Of a stretch of 64,000 bases of DNA, positions 52,376 to 62,307 are shown in pieces. The number at the start of each line of letters is the position of its first letter. Position 1 is the first letter of the stretch. The notes beneath the pieces were generated by a model that did not search any database, was not told the origin of the DNA, and was given only the letters and a program-made list of their open reading frames with translations. Origin of the DNA: Ignavibacteriales bacterium UBA1304 (lineage in GTDB: Bacteria > Bacteroidota > Ignavibacteria > Ignavibacteriales > Ignavibacteriaceae); contig DBTY01000034.1 in assembly GCA_002307295.1 (NCBI GenBank), forward strand, positions 1 to 64,000, given 5' to 3'. A program made the position numbers and the translations under genes.

Positions 52376-54173
52376 TTTGTTCTCCTTCGGCTTCAAGTTG
52401 AAATTTAGGCGCTTTTGCTTCCATTTTTTTCTTTTTATAATCTTTGGATAAATAAGTTTCAATTACGTGCTTGGCTATAGGGCCTGCATACGTAGCTCCA
52501 AAACCGACATTTTCAACAATAACGGAAACCGCAATTTGAGGATTATCAAAAGGAGCAAAACCAATAAACAAAGCATGATCCTTGCCATGCGGATTTTGCG
52601 CAGTTCCAGTTTTACCGGCCATTTTCACATCAGGAATTTTTAAAGCAGCTCCGGTTCCGCTTCCATTAACCACCAAAAACATACCGCGTTTAACTATGTC
52701 ATACGTTTTTTGTTTTAAAGGCGCCGTAACTTCTTTAAATTGATACGGAACAATTTTTTTAGTTTTATCGTCAAGATATCCTTTTACAATATGCGGAACG
52801 AAAGTCCTTCCGTTATTTGCAATCAAAGCGGTATATTGCGCTAACTGTATAGGCGAAACGTTTAGTTCGCCCTGACCAATGCCGAGACTAACCATAGCTC
52901 CTCTTGGCCAATTTGCGCCGTAGTGCTTTCTATAATAAGCCTCGTCAGGCACTAAGCCTGTGGCTTCGCCGCCAATATCTATTCCAGTTTTTTTACCAAA
53001 CCCAAATCTATGCGCGTAATCAGACCATTTTTCAAGTCCAATTTTTAATATCAGCTGATAGAAAAAAGTGTTGCAAGAGTGTTCAATTGCGTGAATTACA
53101 TTTAACGTTCCATGTACGCCGTCGCATTTATAGAATCTGCCATAACTGAATCCGCCGCCGCAATAATACGTAGTGTTGGTATCAATAATTCCTTCTTCCA
53201 AAGCAGCCATTGCAGCCAGCATTTTGAACGTTGAACCGGGAGGGTTCAAAGACATTACAGCTCGGTTAAATAAAGGTTTTTGCGGATCGGAATATAAATC
53301 TCTTAAATAATCTTTTGGAGTTACATATGAGAATTGATTTAAATCGTATTCAGGAGAACTTACAAATGCAAGGATTTCGCCTGTTTTCGGTTCAACTGCT
53401 ACTATTGCGCCTCTCCTGCCTCTAAGGGCTTCTTCGGCGGCTTTTTGCACGTCGGAATCAAGCGATAAAACTAAATCTTTCCCTTTTATCGAATTTACGT
53501 CGTCCATACCGTCTTTGAATCTGCCGATTTCCTTACGCTTTGAATCGACAAGAATACAGTTATAACCCTTTACGCCCCTAAGCTGTTTTTCATAAAATTT
53601 TTCTATGCCTGTATTGCCAACATAATCGCCGGCAGTGTAATAGCCTTTTTCCGCCTCGAGCTGTTTAGGATTAATTTCTTTTGTGTATCCAAAAACATGC
53701 GAGCCAACAATGCTATCAAGATAACTGCGCTGCATTTCCACAATATAATCTACGCCAGGCAAATGCTCGGAATTTTCCTCAAGCCACGAAACTACTTTAA
53801 GATCTATGCCTCTTTTAATTCGTATAGGGATGTACTTTGAATAAGTTCTGTTGTTATACAATATTTTATTTATATAACCTGGCTCTACGTCCAAAACAGA
53901 TTCAAGGATTGGGTTTAAAGTATTAGCGTATTTATTATATTCTGAAGGAGTAACTCTGATAGTATAAGCAGGATTATTGCTTACAATAAGTTTAAGATTT
54001 CTATCGTAAAAAACGCCTCTCAGCGGAATCTGTTCAACGCGCCGGATACTGTTTTCCTGCGCTTTTTCTTCGTAGTTTTTTTGATCTAGAATCTGCATTT
54101 GGAATAAACGGAGAAAGACTAACGCCATTACGACAGTTAATGCAATATAAAGAAATGTTTTTCTATTTGTCAT
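52365..54173 (-). CDS. mrdA: Penicillin-binding protein 2 (transpeptidase)
   Basis: A 602-residue class B PBP. An N-terminal span (about 8-25), a PBP dimerisation domain (RGVFYDRNLKLIVSN), then the transpeptidase with PPGSTFKML (SxxK, Ser nucleophile), SCN in HSCNTFFYQL and AGKTGTAQ (KTG). It crosslinks peptidoglycan for rod elongation together with RodA. I chose the ATG at 54173; a TTG 9 bases upstream is the alternative. It lies 13 bp after mreD. Confidence 0.95.
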   Translation of the reverse strand: MTNRKTFLYIALTVVMALVFLRLFQMQILDQKNYEEKAQENSIRRVEQIPLRGVFYDRNLKLIVSNNPAYTIRVTPSEYNKYANTLNPILESVLDVEPGYINKILYNNRTYSKYIPIRIKRGIDLKVVSWLEENSEHLPGVDYIVEMQRSYLDSIVGSHVFGYTKEINPKQLEAEKGYYTAGDYVGNTGIEKFYEKQLRGVKGYNCILVDSKRKEIGRFKDGMDDVNSIKGKDLVLSLDSDVQKAAEEALRGRRGAIVAVEPKTGEILAFVSSPEYDLNQFSYVTPKDYLRDLYSDPQKPLFNRAVMSLNPPGSTFKMLAAMAALEEGIIDTNTTYYCGGGFSYGRFYKCDGVHGTLNVIHAIEHSCNTFFYQLILKIGLEKWSDYAHRFGFGKKTGIDIGGEATGLVPDEAYYRKHYGANWPRGAMVSLGIGQGELNVSPIQLAQYTALIANNGRTFVPHIVKGYLDDKTKKIVPYQFKEVTAPLKQKTYDIVKRGMFLVVNGSGTGAALKIPDVKMAGKTGTAQNPHGKDHALFIGFAPFDNPQIAVSVIVENVGFGATYAGPIAKHVIETYLSKDYKKKKMEAKAPKFQLEAEGEQIAD

Positions 54174-54186
54174 AAATATCAATCAT

Positions 54187-54687
54187 TTATCTTGTAGACG
54201 CCCGTCGGGAAACAAAAAGCAGCGCTACATTACTAACTACCGCCGTATAAACGGCCGGGATGACTCCCTGTTTTAAAAACAATACAGCTAAGCTATAATC
54301 AAAATCGGAACCGGAGAAAAAGGCGAATATTGTCGAATCAATTAGCGAACACAGCAAAACAATTAACGCAAATTTGTAAGTTTTAATATTTGAGTTTTCA
54401 GCCCCTTCTGTACTTTCAGTAAAAAAATAACCTCCAATAAACCCAGCAATAGTTTTTGCAAAAGCAGCGCTGCCTAAAACTCCGCCTGAAATTATATCGA
54501 AAAGCAGACCGAAAATAAATCCCATAATTGTTCCATACAGCTGTCCTTCTCTAAGAGTAAAATAGATAAGAAGAATCAACAGCGTATCCGGAACTATCCC
54601 CTGAATTGAAATCAGAGGGACTACCGTAAGCTGAAAAATAATAAATGGAATAAAAAGCAATAAAGCTATTATATAAGAAGACCGCAT
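54187..54687 (-). CDS. mreD: Rod-shape protein MreD
   Basis: A 166-residue membrane protein with five to six spans. PDTLLILLIYFTLREGQLYGTIMGFIFGLLFDIISGG is the MreD core (quoted in part: LREGQLYGTIMGFIFGLL). It links MreC and the elongasome in the inner membrane. It starts one base after the mreC stop. Weak sequence conservation makes context important, and the context is clear. Confidence 0.92.
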   Translation of the reverse strand: MRSSYIIALLLFIPFIIFQLTVVPLISIQGIVPDTLLILLIYFTLREGQLYGTIMGFIFGLLFDIISGGVLGSAAFAKTIAGFIGGYFFTESTEGAENSNIKTYKFALIVLLCSLIDSTIFAFFSGSDFDYSLAVLFLKQGVIPAVYTAVVSNVALLFVSRRASTR

Positions 54688-54688
54688 T

Positions 54689-55522
54689 TTAATTTCTATT
54701 ATAAAAATTCAATTCGAAATTGTTTTTTATTTCGCTGTTTACTATGCCCAAAACAAAAACATGACTTACTCTGTCGAAATCTACATAAGGTTTAATTTTC
54801 ATTTCTTTAAAAATTCCAGTTTCAACCTTACTGATTTCTTTAACGACTCCAACTGGAATCGGTATAGGAACAATGGAGCTTAGTTCGGAAGTAATAATTC
54901 TGTCGCCTACTTCAAAATCGTTAGTCTTTGGAATATTGTAGATAATAATATCTTCGCCATTCCATTTCATTAAAGCGTCGCAGCGGCTTCTTTGGTTTTT
55001 AACCGTCAGCTTTACTTCTCTATCTTTAAGGGTTTTAACTATTGAATAGTCGCTTGCAACCGCAGTTACAATGCCTAATAATCCCACATCGGTAATTACA
55101 GGCATTCCGCATCTAACGCCCTTATTGGTCCCAACGTCAATTGTAAAAATTGTTTGAGAGTTGGAGTTAGACTTAGCAATTATTTTTGAAGTTATAAGCG
55201 GATAGTTTACAGAATCTTTGAACCCAATTAATTTCTTTAACTCCTCGTTTACAATGCCATATTCCCTTAAGCGGTTTACCTGCATCATTAACTGACTGTT
55301 CTGATACCGCAAACGGTCGTTTTCATATTTCAGCTGCGTATATGAAATCACATCTGAAATAGCGGAATTAATAAACGAAAAACTTACAAAAGCGTACGAC
55401 CTGACTTTTTGTATTTTAGCGTTCTTATTGGACGAGAAAATAATTAAGCTCAACACAAGCAACAAGACCAGAACTATATATTCTTTAAAATCATCCCAAA
55501 ATTTCCAAAAGGATCTTGACAT
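54689..55522 (-). CDS. mreC: Rod-shape protein MreC
   Basis: A 277-residue protein with one N-terminal span (about 14-30), a coiled coil near 60-95 (LKYENDRLRYQNSQLMMQV) and a periplasmic beta domain (GVRCGMPVITDVGLLGIVT, RCDALMKWNGED). MreC scaffolds PBP2 and RodA outside the membrane. The mreB stop and mreC start share a base (TAATG), so they are translationally coupled. Confidence 0.95.
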   Translation of the reverse strand: MSRSFWKFWDDFKEYIVLVLLLVLSLIIFSSNKNAKIQKVRSYAFVSFSFINSAISDVISYTQLKYENDRLRYQNSQLMMQVNRLREYGIVNEELKKLIGFKDSVNYPLITSKIIAKSNSNSQTIFTIDVGTNKGVRCGMPVITDVGLLGIVTAVASDYSIVKTLKDREVKLTVKNQRSRCDALMKWNGEDIIIYNIPKTNDFEVGDRIITSELSSIVPIPIPVGVVKEISKVETGIFKEMKIKPYVDFDRVSHVFVLGIVNSEIKNNFELNFYNRN

Positions 55523-56547
55523 TAGTATCTTCTATTGCGAATTAATACTTTATTATAATGATTAAGATTGTCTATTACTTTGCCGGCGCCTCTTACCACA
55601 GCGGTTAAAGGATCGTCTGCAACGTGAACAGGCAGATTAGTTTCCATCCTGACTCTTTCATCAAGTCCTTTTAGCAAAGCTCCGCCGCCGGTAATCATAA
55701 CGCCTCTATCCAAAATATCAGCGGATAATTCCGGAGGAGTTCTTTCAAGCGACTGCCTTACAGCGTCTACAATCTGAACTACAGCTTCGTTCAAAGCCTC
55801 GCGTATTTCAACAGAACTTACTTCGGTAGTTTTAGGAATACCGCCTACTAAATCTCTGCCCTTAACCTGAATAGTAATTTCTTCTTTTAGAGGAACAGCC
55901 GAACCGACTTCGCATTTAATAGATTCTGCGGTTCTTTCGCCAATAAGTATATTGTGGTTCTTTTTAAAGAATTGCATAATAGCATAGTTCATTTCATCGC
56001 CGGCAATCCGGATAGATTCTTCGTTAACAATACCGGAAAGAGCAATAACTGCAATCTCGGTAGTGCCGCCGCCAATATCAATTATCATATTGCCGACAGG
56101 AGCTTCAACCACAATTCCAATTCCAATAGCGGCAGACATAGGCTCTGCAATCAGATGCACTTCCTTTGCTCCGGCATGTTCAGCGCTGTCTCTTACGGCT
56201 CTTTTTTCTACTTCTGTAACGCCGCTTGGTACAGCAACTACAATCCTTCTGCTTGAAAGCGCGCCGCCTCTTACTTTTTTAATATAAGCCTTAATCATTC
56301 CTTCGGCTATTTCGAAATCGGCAATTACTCCGTCTCTCATAGGTCGGGTAACGCGTATATCTTTGTGTTCTCTTCCCTGCATTTCTTTTGCCTTGTTGCC
56401 AAGAGCAATAATTTTTTTAGTGTTTCTATCGAACGCAACAATTGAAGGTTCGTTTAAAACAATTCCTTTCCCTTTTACATAAATTAAAGTGTTCGCTGTG
56501 CCAAGATCCATCGCAATATCAGCGGAGAAAAAATCCAAAAGTCCCAT
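55522..56547 (-). CDS. mreB: Actin-like rod-shape protein MreB
   Basis: A 341-residue bacterial actin. DLGTANTLIYVKGKGIVLNEPS near residue 12, IVAVPSGVTEVEKRAV, IIDIGGGTTEIAV and ITGGGALLKGLDERV cover the phosphate-binding loops and adenosine pocket. It guides cell-wall elongation under the membrane. It follows purH by 9 bp, with GAGG before its ATG. Length is typical. Confidence 0.97.
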   Translation of the reverse strand: MGLLDFFSADIAMDLGTANTLIYVKGKGIVLNEPSIVAFDRNTKKIIALGNKAKEMQGREHKDIRVTRPMRDGVIADFEIAEGMIKAYIKKVRGGALSSRRIVVAVPSGVTEVEKRAVRDSAEHAGAKEVHLIAEPMSAAIGIGIVVEAPVGNMIIDIGGGTTEIAVIALSGIVNEESIRIAGDEMNYAIMQFFKKNHNILIGERTAESIKCEVGSAVPLKEEITIQVKGRDLVGGIPKTTEVSSVEIREALNEAVVQIVDAVRQSLERTPPELSADILDRGVMITGGGALLKGLDERVRMETNLPVHVADDPLTAVVRGAGKVIDNLNHYNKVLIRNRRY

Positions 56548-56556
56548 TAAAACCTC

Positions 56557-58074
56557 TTAGTGTTTAAAATGTCTAATACCGGTAAATACCATAGTAATAT
56601 TATTTTTATCAGCAGCTTCAATAACTTCGTTATCTCTAACAGAGCCGCCAGGCTGAATAACGGCAGTTGCGCCGCAATTAACAATTTCTAACAAACCGTC
56701 GGCAAAAGGGAAATAAGCGTCTGAAGCCGCAACAGAGCCGTTAAGATCAAGCCCGTTTTGTTTTGCTTTTATAGATGCGATCTTTGCCGAATCGACGCGA
56801 GACATTTGACCCGCCCCAACTCCAAGAGTAGCTTTGTCTTTTACAAAAACTATTGTGTTCGATTTAATATGCTTTGTAAGAGCAAAAGCAAATTTCAAAT
56901 CTTCCAACTCTTCTTTAGTCGGTTGTTTTTTGGTGACGCATTTCAAAGTTGATTCGTCATAAGTCTTGTTATCCTGATCCTGTAATATTACGCCGCCAGG
57001 TATATTCCTAAAGCTTACGCTGTTTTTAGGAAGCTCTTTCAGTTTTTTAATTAAGCGTCTGTCTCTCTTCTTGTACAGCAATGTTAACGCTTCAGGAGTA
57101 AATGAAGGAGCGACGATTATTTCCAAAAATAATTCATTTAGTTTAGCGGCTAATTTTTCGTCGACTTCCGTACTGACAGAAACAATTCCGCCGAAAGCTG
57201 AAACAGGATCGCACTTAAGAGCCTTTATATAAGCGTCGTAATCGTCAGAGCCAATAGCGGCTCCGGCCGGGTTGTTATGTTTAACAATAGCGCAGGAATT
57301 TTTGCCGAGGTCTTCCGTAATTTCAACTGCGGCAACTAAATCTAATATATTATTATATGATATTTCCTTACCGTGAAAAACTTCAAAGAAGCTATAAAAA
57401 TCGCCGTATACAGCCGCGCTCTGGTGTGAGTTTTCGCCATATCTAAGCGTAAATTCTTTTTTCAAGTTTATTCTGAAATCGGTTTTAGGAAGTTCAAACT
57501 TTTCTTCTAATGTGTTTGCAATGTGCGTATCATAATTTGACGTATGAGCGAAAGCCGCAAGAGCAAGCTTTTTACGCGTATCAAGAGAAACGCCGCCTTG
57601 TTTTAGCTCGTCAATAAATGAATCATACTGATCTGGATCAGTTAAGATAGAAACATATTTATGGTTTTTAGCCGCAGCTCTTATCAGGCTTGGTCCGCCA
57701 ATATCTATGTTCTCAATAATTTTATCCATGTCGGAGTTTGGATCAGCGGCAGTTTTAACAAAAGGATAAAGATTAACGCAGATAATATCTATTGGGAAAA
57801 TGTCATTTGCATTTGCCTGTTCAATATCGCTTTTGTTATCGCGTCTAAAAAGAATTCCGCCGAATATTTTTGGATGAAGAGTTTTAACTCTTCCGTCAAA
57901 AATTTCCGGGAAGTTTGTAAGACTTGAAATTTCTACGCTGTTTATTCCGGCTTCTTTGAGGATTTTTGAAGTATTGCCTGTGGCAATTACCTGGTAGTCA
58001 AGTTTTTCTAATTCTTTCGCAAATTCAATAATTTTTGATTTATCAGATACGCTGATAAGTGCATATTTTTTCAC
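56557..58074 (-). CDS. purH: AICAR transformylase/IMP cyclohydrolase
   Basis: A bifunctional enzyme of about 505 residues for the last two purine steps, AICAR to IMP. The N-terminal MGS-like cyclohydrolase is at 1-140 (ALISVSDKSKIIEFAKELE, DGRVKTLHPKIFGGIL, GGPSLIRAAAKN). The transformylase follows from about 200 (LRYGENSHQSAAVYGDF, CAIVKHNNPAGAAIG, DAYFPFADGLLE, IQPGGSVRD). I chose the GTG at 58074 because GAG lies 6 bases upstream; a TTG at 58080 is the alternative. It is 15 bp after purN. Confidence 0.95.
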   Translation of the reverse strand: MKKYALISVSDKSKIIEFAKELEKLDYQVIATGNTSKILKEAGINSVEISSLTNFPEIFDGRVKTLHPKIFGGILFRRDNKSDIEQANANDIFPIDIICVNLYPFVKTAADPNSDMDKIIENIDIGGPSLIRAAAKNHKYVSILTDPDQYDSFIDELKQGGVSLDTRKKLALAAFAHTSNYDTHIANTLEEKFELPKTDFRINLKKEFTLRYGENSHQSAAVYGDFYSFFEVFHGKEISYNNILDLVAAVEITEDLGKNSCAIVKHNNPAGAAIGSDDYDAYIKALKCDPVSAFGGIVSVSTEVDEKLAAKLNELFLEIIVAPSFTPEALTLLYKKRDRRLIKKLKELPKNSVSFRNIPGGVILQDQDNKTYDESTLKCVTKKQPTKEELEDLKFAFALTKHIKSNTIVFVKDKATLGVGAGQMSRVDSAKIASIKAKQNGLDLNGSVAASDAYFPFADGLLEIVNCGATAVIQPGGSVRDNEVIEAADKNNITMVFTGIRHFKH

Positions 58075-58089
58075 ATTCAACTCGTATTA

Positions 58090-58701
58090 CTATTCTAAAA
58101 TAATAACTCTATCGTCTTTGGTTACAATTTTACCATCTGCAATTTTACCTATAACATAAGGCAAAATTTCATGTTCTACTTCCAAAACTTTTTTTGCTAT
58201 CTCTTCAGGATTACTAACGTTCGAAATATCAACGCTCCGCTGCGCAATAATACGACCAGTATCATAACTGTCGTCTATGAAATGCACAGTAGGACCGGAT
58301 ACCTTTGCCGATGAAGCAAAAACAGCCCGGTGCACGTTAATACCATACATCCCCTTGCCTCCAAACGAAGGTAATAAAGCGGGATGAATGTTAATAATTC
58401 TGCCTCTGAATTCAGCTACAAAATCTGCCGGAATTAATTTTAAAAACCCGGCGAGGACGATCAGTTCTACATTTAATTTTTTTAACGCGGTAGTTACTTC
58501 AGGAAAAGTAGAAAACCCGTCTTTGTTTTTTTGCGACACAGTAAAACAGGGAATTGAGTATTTCTCTGCAATTTCAAATGCTCCGCAGGCAGATTTATCG
58601 CTGATAACAGCGGCAACTTCAACTTTATTCTTCAATTCGTTTGATTGAACAATGGCTCGAAGATTTGAACCTCTACCTGAAACAAATACGGCTAATTTCA
58701 C
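58090..58701 (-). CDS. purN: Phosphoribosylglycinamide formyltransferase
   Basis: A 203-residue enzyme that formylates GAR with 10-formyl-THF in purine synthesis. VFVSGRGSNLRAIV near residue 5, VLAGFLKLIPADFV, RIINIHPALLPSFGGKGMYG with the catalytic Asn and His, and SGPTVHFIDDSYDTG with the catalytic Asp are all present. The start is GTG. First gene of the purN-purH-mre-mrdA-rodA-pyrF operon. Confidence 0.96.
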   Translation of the reverse strand: MKLAVFVSGRGSNLRAIVQSNELKNKVEVAAVISDKSACGAFEIAEKYSIPCFTVSQKNKDGFSTFPEVTTALKKLNVELIVLAGFLKLIPADFVAEFRGRIINIHPALLPSFGGKGMYGINVHRAVFASSAKVSGPTVHFIDDSYDTGRIIAQRSVDISNVSNPEEIAKKVLEVEHEILPYVIGKIADGKIVTKDDRVIILE

Positions 58702-58860
58702 TTATAATCTGTTAAAAAAAGCTAATAAAATTAATTAATTACTAAAGTATTGTCAATGTCAGATGTTATAAATGTAACGTTAAAACGGAGTTTTTTTCCA
58801 TTTAATTTGTTTATTTATAAAAATTTACAGCAATAATATAAAAATATTTTCAACTATAAT

Positions 58861-60360
58861 CTAATGATTAATTTTTCTTTTAAAATTATTTATAAAAATA
58901 TCTAATTTTTTTTCAAAATCATACTTATTTTGGCTTTGAGCCGCGTTAAGAGCCGTTTTACAGCCCGAACTATCCCCTTTTTTAAATAATGCGCGCGCTT
59001 CGTAGTAACTGGCAAACGGCCGAGTCCATTTTTCGTCGCCGGGATTCATGTTCCTTGCTTTTTGGGCATAATCAATGGATTCGGAAACGCGCCCCAGCTC
59101 ATAAGATACGTCGCTCAAATACACGCATGCTTCGGCTTTCAACCGTTCTGTTTTTATAGCCTGCAAAGCTTCCTTTAACTCAGTTTCCGCTTCGTTATAC
59201 TGCCCCGCTTCAATTAAATTTGCGCCTCGTATGACTTTTTTTTCTGTCTCCGCAATAGTTCTTTTCTGAAATGTTTCGCCAATCCTTTTTGCGTAAACGT
59301 CTTCTTCAAAATTCTTATTCCCTTTTTGAGCCTTTTCAAAACATCTTACAGCGCTGTTTCTGTTGTTCGTCATTTCATATGATATCCCAAGACGAAGACT
59401 TACTATTCCTGTATATTCATTCAAAGAATTATAATTGAAAAATTTAGAATAGTTATCTATCGCATTTGCAAATTCATTTTTACGGTAATAAATATCGCCT
59501 AAAGTAAAATATGAATACGCCGTAATCTGCCGGAATTTTTTATCAGTCTCGTTTCTTATAACTTTGTTTAGTAACTGTGCGGCTTCGTTAAGCTTGCGCT
59601 GTTTCATCTGAACAGCCGCGTATGAATATAAAAATAACGAGTTTTGCGGATACTGAACGATTAGTTTTTTTAGCTGTCCAGCCGCGGCTCCGTAGTTGAA
59701 AAAGTTATCGGAGTATACCTGCGATAAATAATACTGCGCCTCGGATTTAAAATATTTTCCGCTTTGCGAAGCTGTTTTAAGATAGCTAAGTCCGGTAGAT
59801 TTATCCCCAGATATCCCCGCTACATTCAGAGCCCATTTGAAGCCTGAAGGTATTTCGCTTAATACAAGGTTGTAAATTCCAAGCCCGTAATAAGCGTCGT
59901 AAAACTGTCTGTTTTTTTCTATTAGTTCTTTTAGAAATGAGTTGGCCTTTTTAAATGCCCATATAGCGTTAACGTAGCTTTCTGCGCGCCCAAAAACAAC
60001 CGCCCGGTAATTGTAAGACGTACCAAGTATAAATAAAGCCGTTTCGTCTTTTGAATCTTTATCAAGTCTTTGCTCGGCTTTTTTTAAGGCTATATCGGAT
60101 AGCTTAAAAAACTCGTCGTACTCGGTTTGCGCTCTGCCGCTTAAATACGCCCAGGCGCAATTGCGGGATTTATAAAAATATCCGGATGGATCATCCGGAT
60201 ATTTTTCAATTAATTTTTGGAATACTTCGTTGGACTTTTCCCACTGGAAGTTATAAGCTAAATCGGTTCCCTTTTTTATCTGGTTATCTAAATCTGTTTG
60301 CGAAAATAAACTAACGCAACTTGAGAACAAGAGTAAAAAGAAGAACAAATATTTTTGCAT
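58861..60360 (-). CDS. Exported TPR-repeat protein
   Basis: A 499-residue protein with a signal peptide ending near SLFSQ and many TPR-like helical pairs: DDPSGYFYKSRNCAWAY early, YFTLGDIYYRKNEFANAIDNY near 300, and ACVYLSDVSYELGRVSESIDYA near 430. It is probably a periplasmic scaffold; no enzyme motif is seen. It lies 6 bp after the pyrG stop on the same strand, so it is likely co-transcribed with pyrG. A specific role cannot be given. Confidence 0.8.
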   Translation of the reverse strand: MQKYLFFFLLLFSSCVSLFSQTDLDNQIKKGTDLAYNFQWEKSNEVFQKLIEKYPDDPSGYFYKSRNCAWAYLSGRAQTEYDEFFKLSDIALKKAEQRLDKDSKDETALFILGTSYNYRAVVFGRAESYVNAIWAFKKANSFLKELIEKNRQFYDAYYGLGIYNLVLSEIPSGFKWALNVAGISGDKSTGLSYLKTASQSGKYFKSEAQYYLSQVYSDNFFNYGAAAGQLKKLIVQYPQNSLFLYSYAAVQMKQRKLNEAAQLLNKVIRNETDKKFRQITAYSYFTLGDIYYRKNEFANAIDNYSKFFNYNSLNEYTGIVSLRLGISYEMTNNRNSAVRCFEKAQKGNKNFEEDVYAKRIGETFQKRTIAETEKKVIRGANLIEAGQYNEAETELKEALQAIKTERLKAEACVYLSDVSYELGRVSESIDYAQKARNMNPGDEKWTRPFASYYEARALFKKGDSSGCKTALNAAQSQNKYDFEKKLDIFINNFKRKINH

Positions 60361-60366
60361 TAAAAA

Positions 60367-61989
60367 TTATTCCTTCGCTCCGGAATATATTAGCGCCGCT
60401 TTAACAAACTCTCTGAATAAAGGATGAGCCTTTGTAGCTCTGGATTTCAGTTCCGGGTGGAACTGGCATCCTAAAAACCAGGGCTGATCTTTAAGTTCGA
60501 TAATTTCCACCAACGATTGATCGGGAGAAAGGCCGCTAAATACTAATCCTTTTTCGCTTAATAAGCTTCTGAATTTGTTGTTAACTTCAAATCTATGTCT
60601 GTGTCTTTCTGAAATCAGACTTGAATTATAGGCTTCATAAGCTTTAGTTCCTTCCTGCACTGAACATGGGTAAGAGCCAAGCCTCATAGTGCCGCCAACG
60701 TTTTTAACAGCTCGCTGATCGTTCATCAAATCAATAACGTCAAACTTATTCTTTTTAAATTCAGAGCTGTTGGCTTTTGTTAAGCCGCATACGTTCCTTG
60801 CAAATTCAATAACTGCGCACTGAAGACCCAGGCAGATGCCAAAAAACGGAATCTTATTTTCCCTGGCATATTTAACAGCGTTTATTTTTCCTTCAACGCC
60901 TCGTTCGCCAAAACCGCCCGGCACCAGAATACCGCTTACCCCAAGAAGGAGTTTAGCCGGATCCTGCTGTTCCAAAGCTTCGGCGCTTATGTAACGGATA
61001 CTAACTTTTGCGTCGTTTTCCGCTCCGGCATGAACAAAAGCTTCGATAATACTTTTATATGCGTCAAGATGCTCTACATATTTTCCGCAAATTGCAATTT
61101 CAACTTTCTTTGCGGGATTTTTTATTCTTGATACAATATTTGTCCAAGACTCAAGTTTGATTTTTCTATCAGGCAGGTGAAGTTTTTCAACTACAATCTG
61201 ATCTAATTTTTCTTTATACAAACCTAAAGGCACTTCATAAATTGAAGAGGCGTCCTGACATGATATTACCGCGCCTGATTCTACATTGCAGAACAACGCA
61301 ATTTTATTACGGACTTCCTTAACAATTTTCTTTTCAGAACGGCAGATTAAAATATCAGGCTGTATTCCAAGCTCCAATAAATTTTTAACGCTGTGTTGAG
61401 TGGGTTTGGTTTTTAATTCTCCGGCCGCTACAATATAAGGGATAAGAGTAACGTGAATGCTCATAGCGTTCTTTTTGCCGAACTGAAGCATTAACTGCCT
61501 CATTGCTTCGATAAAAGGAAGGCTTTCAATATCGCCCACAGTTCCGCCAATTTCGGTTATGATTATATCATAATCGCCAGATTTGGCAATAGCGGTCATA
61601 CGCGATTTTATTTCGTCGGTGATGTGAGGGATAACCTGAACGGTTTCGCCAAGGAACTCTCCGCGTCTTTCCTTTGAAATAACGTCGTTATAGACCTGAC
61701 CTGTGGTTGTGTTATTGGCCTTAGTCATATTAACGTCAAGGAAGCGCTCATAGTGCCCCAGATCGAGATCAGTCTCTGCGCCGTCGTTGGTCACAAACAC
61801 CTCTCCATGCTGGAACGGATTCATCGTTCCCGGATCGACATTTATATAAGGGTCAAATTTTTGGATGGTTACTTTGAAACCTCTTTGTTTAAGTAATAAA
61901 CCAAGAGATGCAGCAGCTATTCCCTTCCCTATAGAAGATACTACGCCGCCTGTTACGAATATGAATTTTACTTTATTTCTTGCAGACAT
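60367..61989 (-). CDS. pyrG: CTP synthase
   Basis: A 540-residue enzyme that aminates UTP to CTP using glutamine. The N-terminal synthetase has FVTGGVVSSIGKGIAAASLG and QKFDPYINVDPGTMNPFQHG; the C-terminal class I glutaminase has GGFGERGVEGK, FFGICLGLQ with the nucleophilic Cys, and QFHPELKSR with the His-Glu pair. Full length and highly conserved. It stands before the TPR gene, not in the purine operon. Confidence 0.98.
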   Translation of the reverse strand: MSARNKVKFIFVTGGVVSSIGKGIAAASLGLLLKQRGFKVTIQKFDPYINVDPGTMNPFQHGEVFVTNDGAETDLDLGHYERFLDVNMTKANNTTTGQVYNDVISKERRGEFLGETVQVIPHITDEIKSRMTAIAKSGDYDIIITEIGGTVGDIESLPFIEAMRQLMLQFGKKNAMSIHVTLIPYIVAAGELKTKPTQHSVKNLLELGIQPDILICRSEKKIVKEVRNKIALFCNVESGAVISCQDASSIYEVPLGLYKEKLDQIVVEKLHLPDRKIKLESWTNIVSRIKNPAKKVEIAICGKYVEHLDAYKSIIEAFVHAGAENDAKVSIRYISAEALEQQDPAKLLLGVSGILVPGGFGERGVEGKINAVKYARENKIPFFGICLGLQCAVIEFARNVCGLTKANSSEFKKNKFDVIDLMNDQRAVKNVGGTMRLGSYPCSVQEGTKAYEAYNSSLISERHRHRFEVNNKFRSLLSEKGLVFSGLSPDQSLVEIIELKDQPWFLGCQFHPELKSRATKAHPLFREFVKAALIYSGAKE

Positions 61990-62151
61990 TTATCTTTTTT
62001 TGTATAGCAATATAGGGCTCAGGCTTTACATTTCCAATTTATAAATTCAAATAATTGAAAATAATTTTGCAAACTTCTTATATTTAAGAAATTTGGCGTT
62101 TTTATTCTTCTGAGATTTCACTAAGCCGTCAAAGAGCTCTACTCTCCCCTC

Positions 62152-62178
62152 GGGCGCCACGATTCGACCGCGGCGCCC
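62152..62178 (+). repeat. GC-rich palindromic repeat, copy 1
   Basis: GGGCGCC and GGCGCCC arms enclose a 13-base loop (acgattcgaccgc). It matches copy 2 at 62810-62836 in 26 of 27 bases, in the same orientation, 658 bp apart. In this AT-rich DNA such a GC-rich block stands out. One inner base (A for G) weakens the inner stem relative to copy 2. Confidence 0.85.
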
Positions 62179-62225
62179 CAGATTGTTATTTGATAATTAA
62201 ATAATTAAGCGTTTTTCCTTTCTGC

Positions 62226-62256
62226 TTGACAAAATAAACAGAAAAGACTATTTTTT
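62226..62256 (+). promoter_or_regulatory. Candidate promoter of the unrecognised gene
   Basis: TTGACA at 62226-62231 and, after 17 bases, TATTTT at 62249-62254 give a sigma-70-like pair; they also partly fit the Bacteroidota TTTG/TAnnTTTG layout. The start codon is 52 bases further on. Confidence 0.4.
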
Positions 62257-62307
62257 TATCTTTATAAAGCTATTGTATTTCACAAACAAAGGTAGTGCGA
62301 GGCAAAG

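Larger units (their letters stand above)
61990..62307. other. Intergenic region with GC-rich palindrome and promoter
   Basis: About 320 bases between pyrG and the unrecognised gene at 62308. The left part should hold the pyrG promoter on the minus strand, but no box stands out. The middle holds the GC-rich palindrome at 62152-62178. The right part holds a promoter-like element at 62226-62256. No other gene was seen. Confidence 0.55.
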
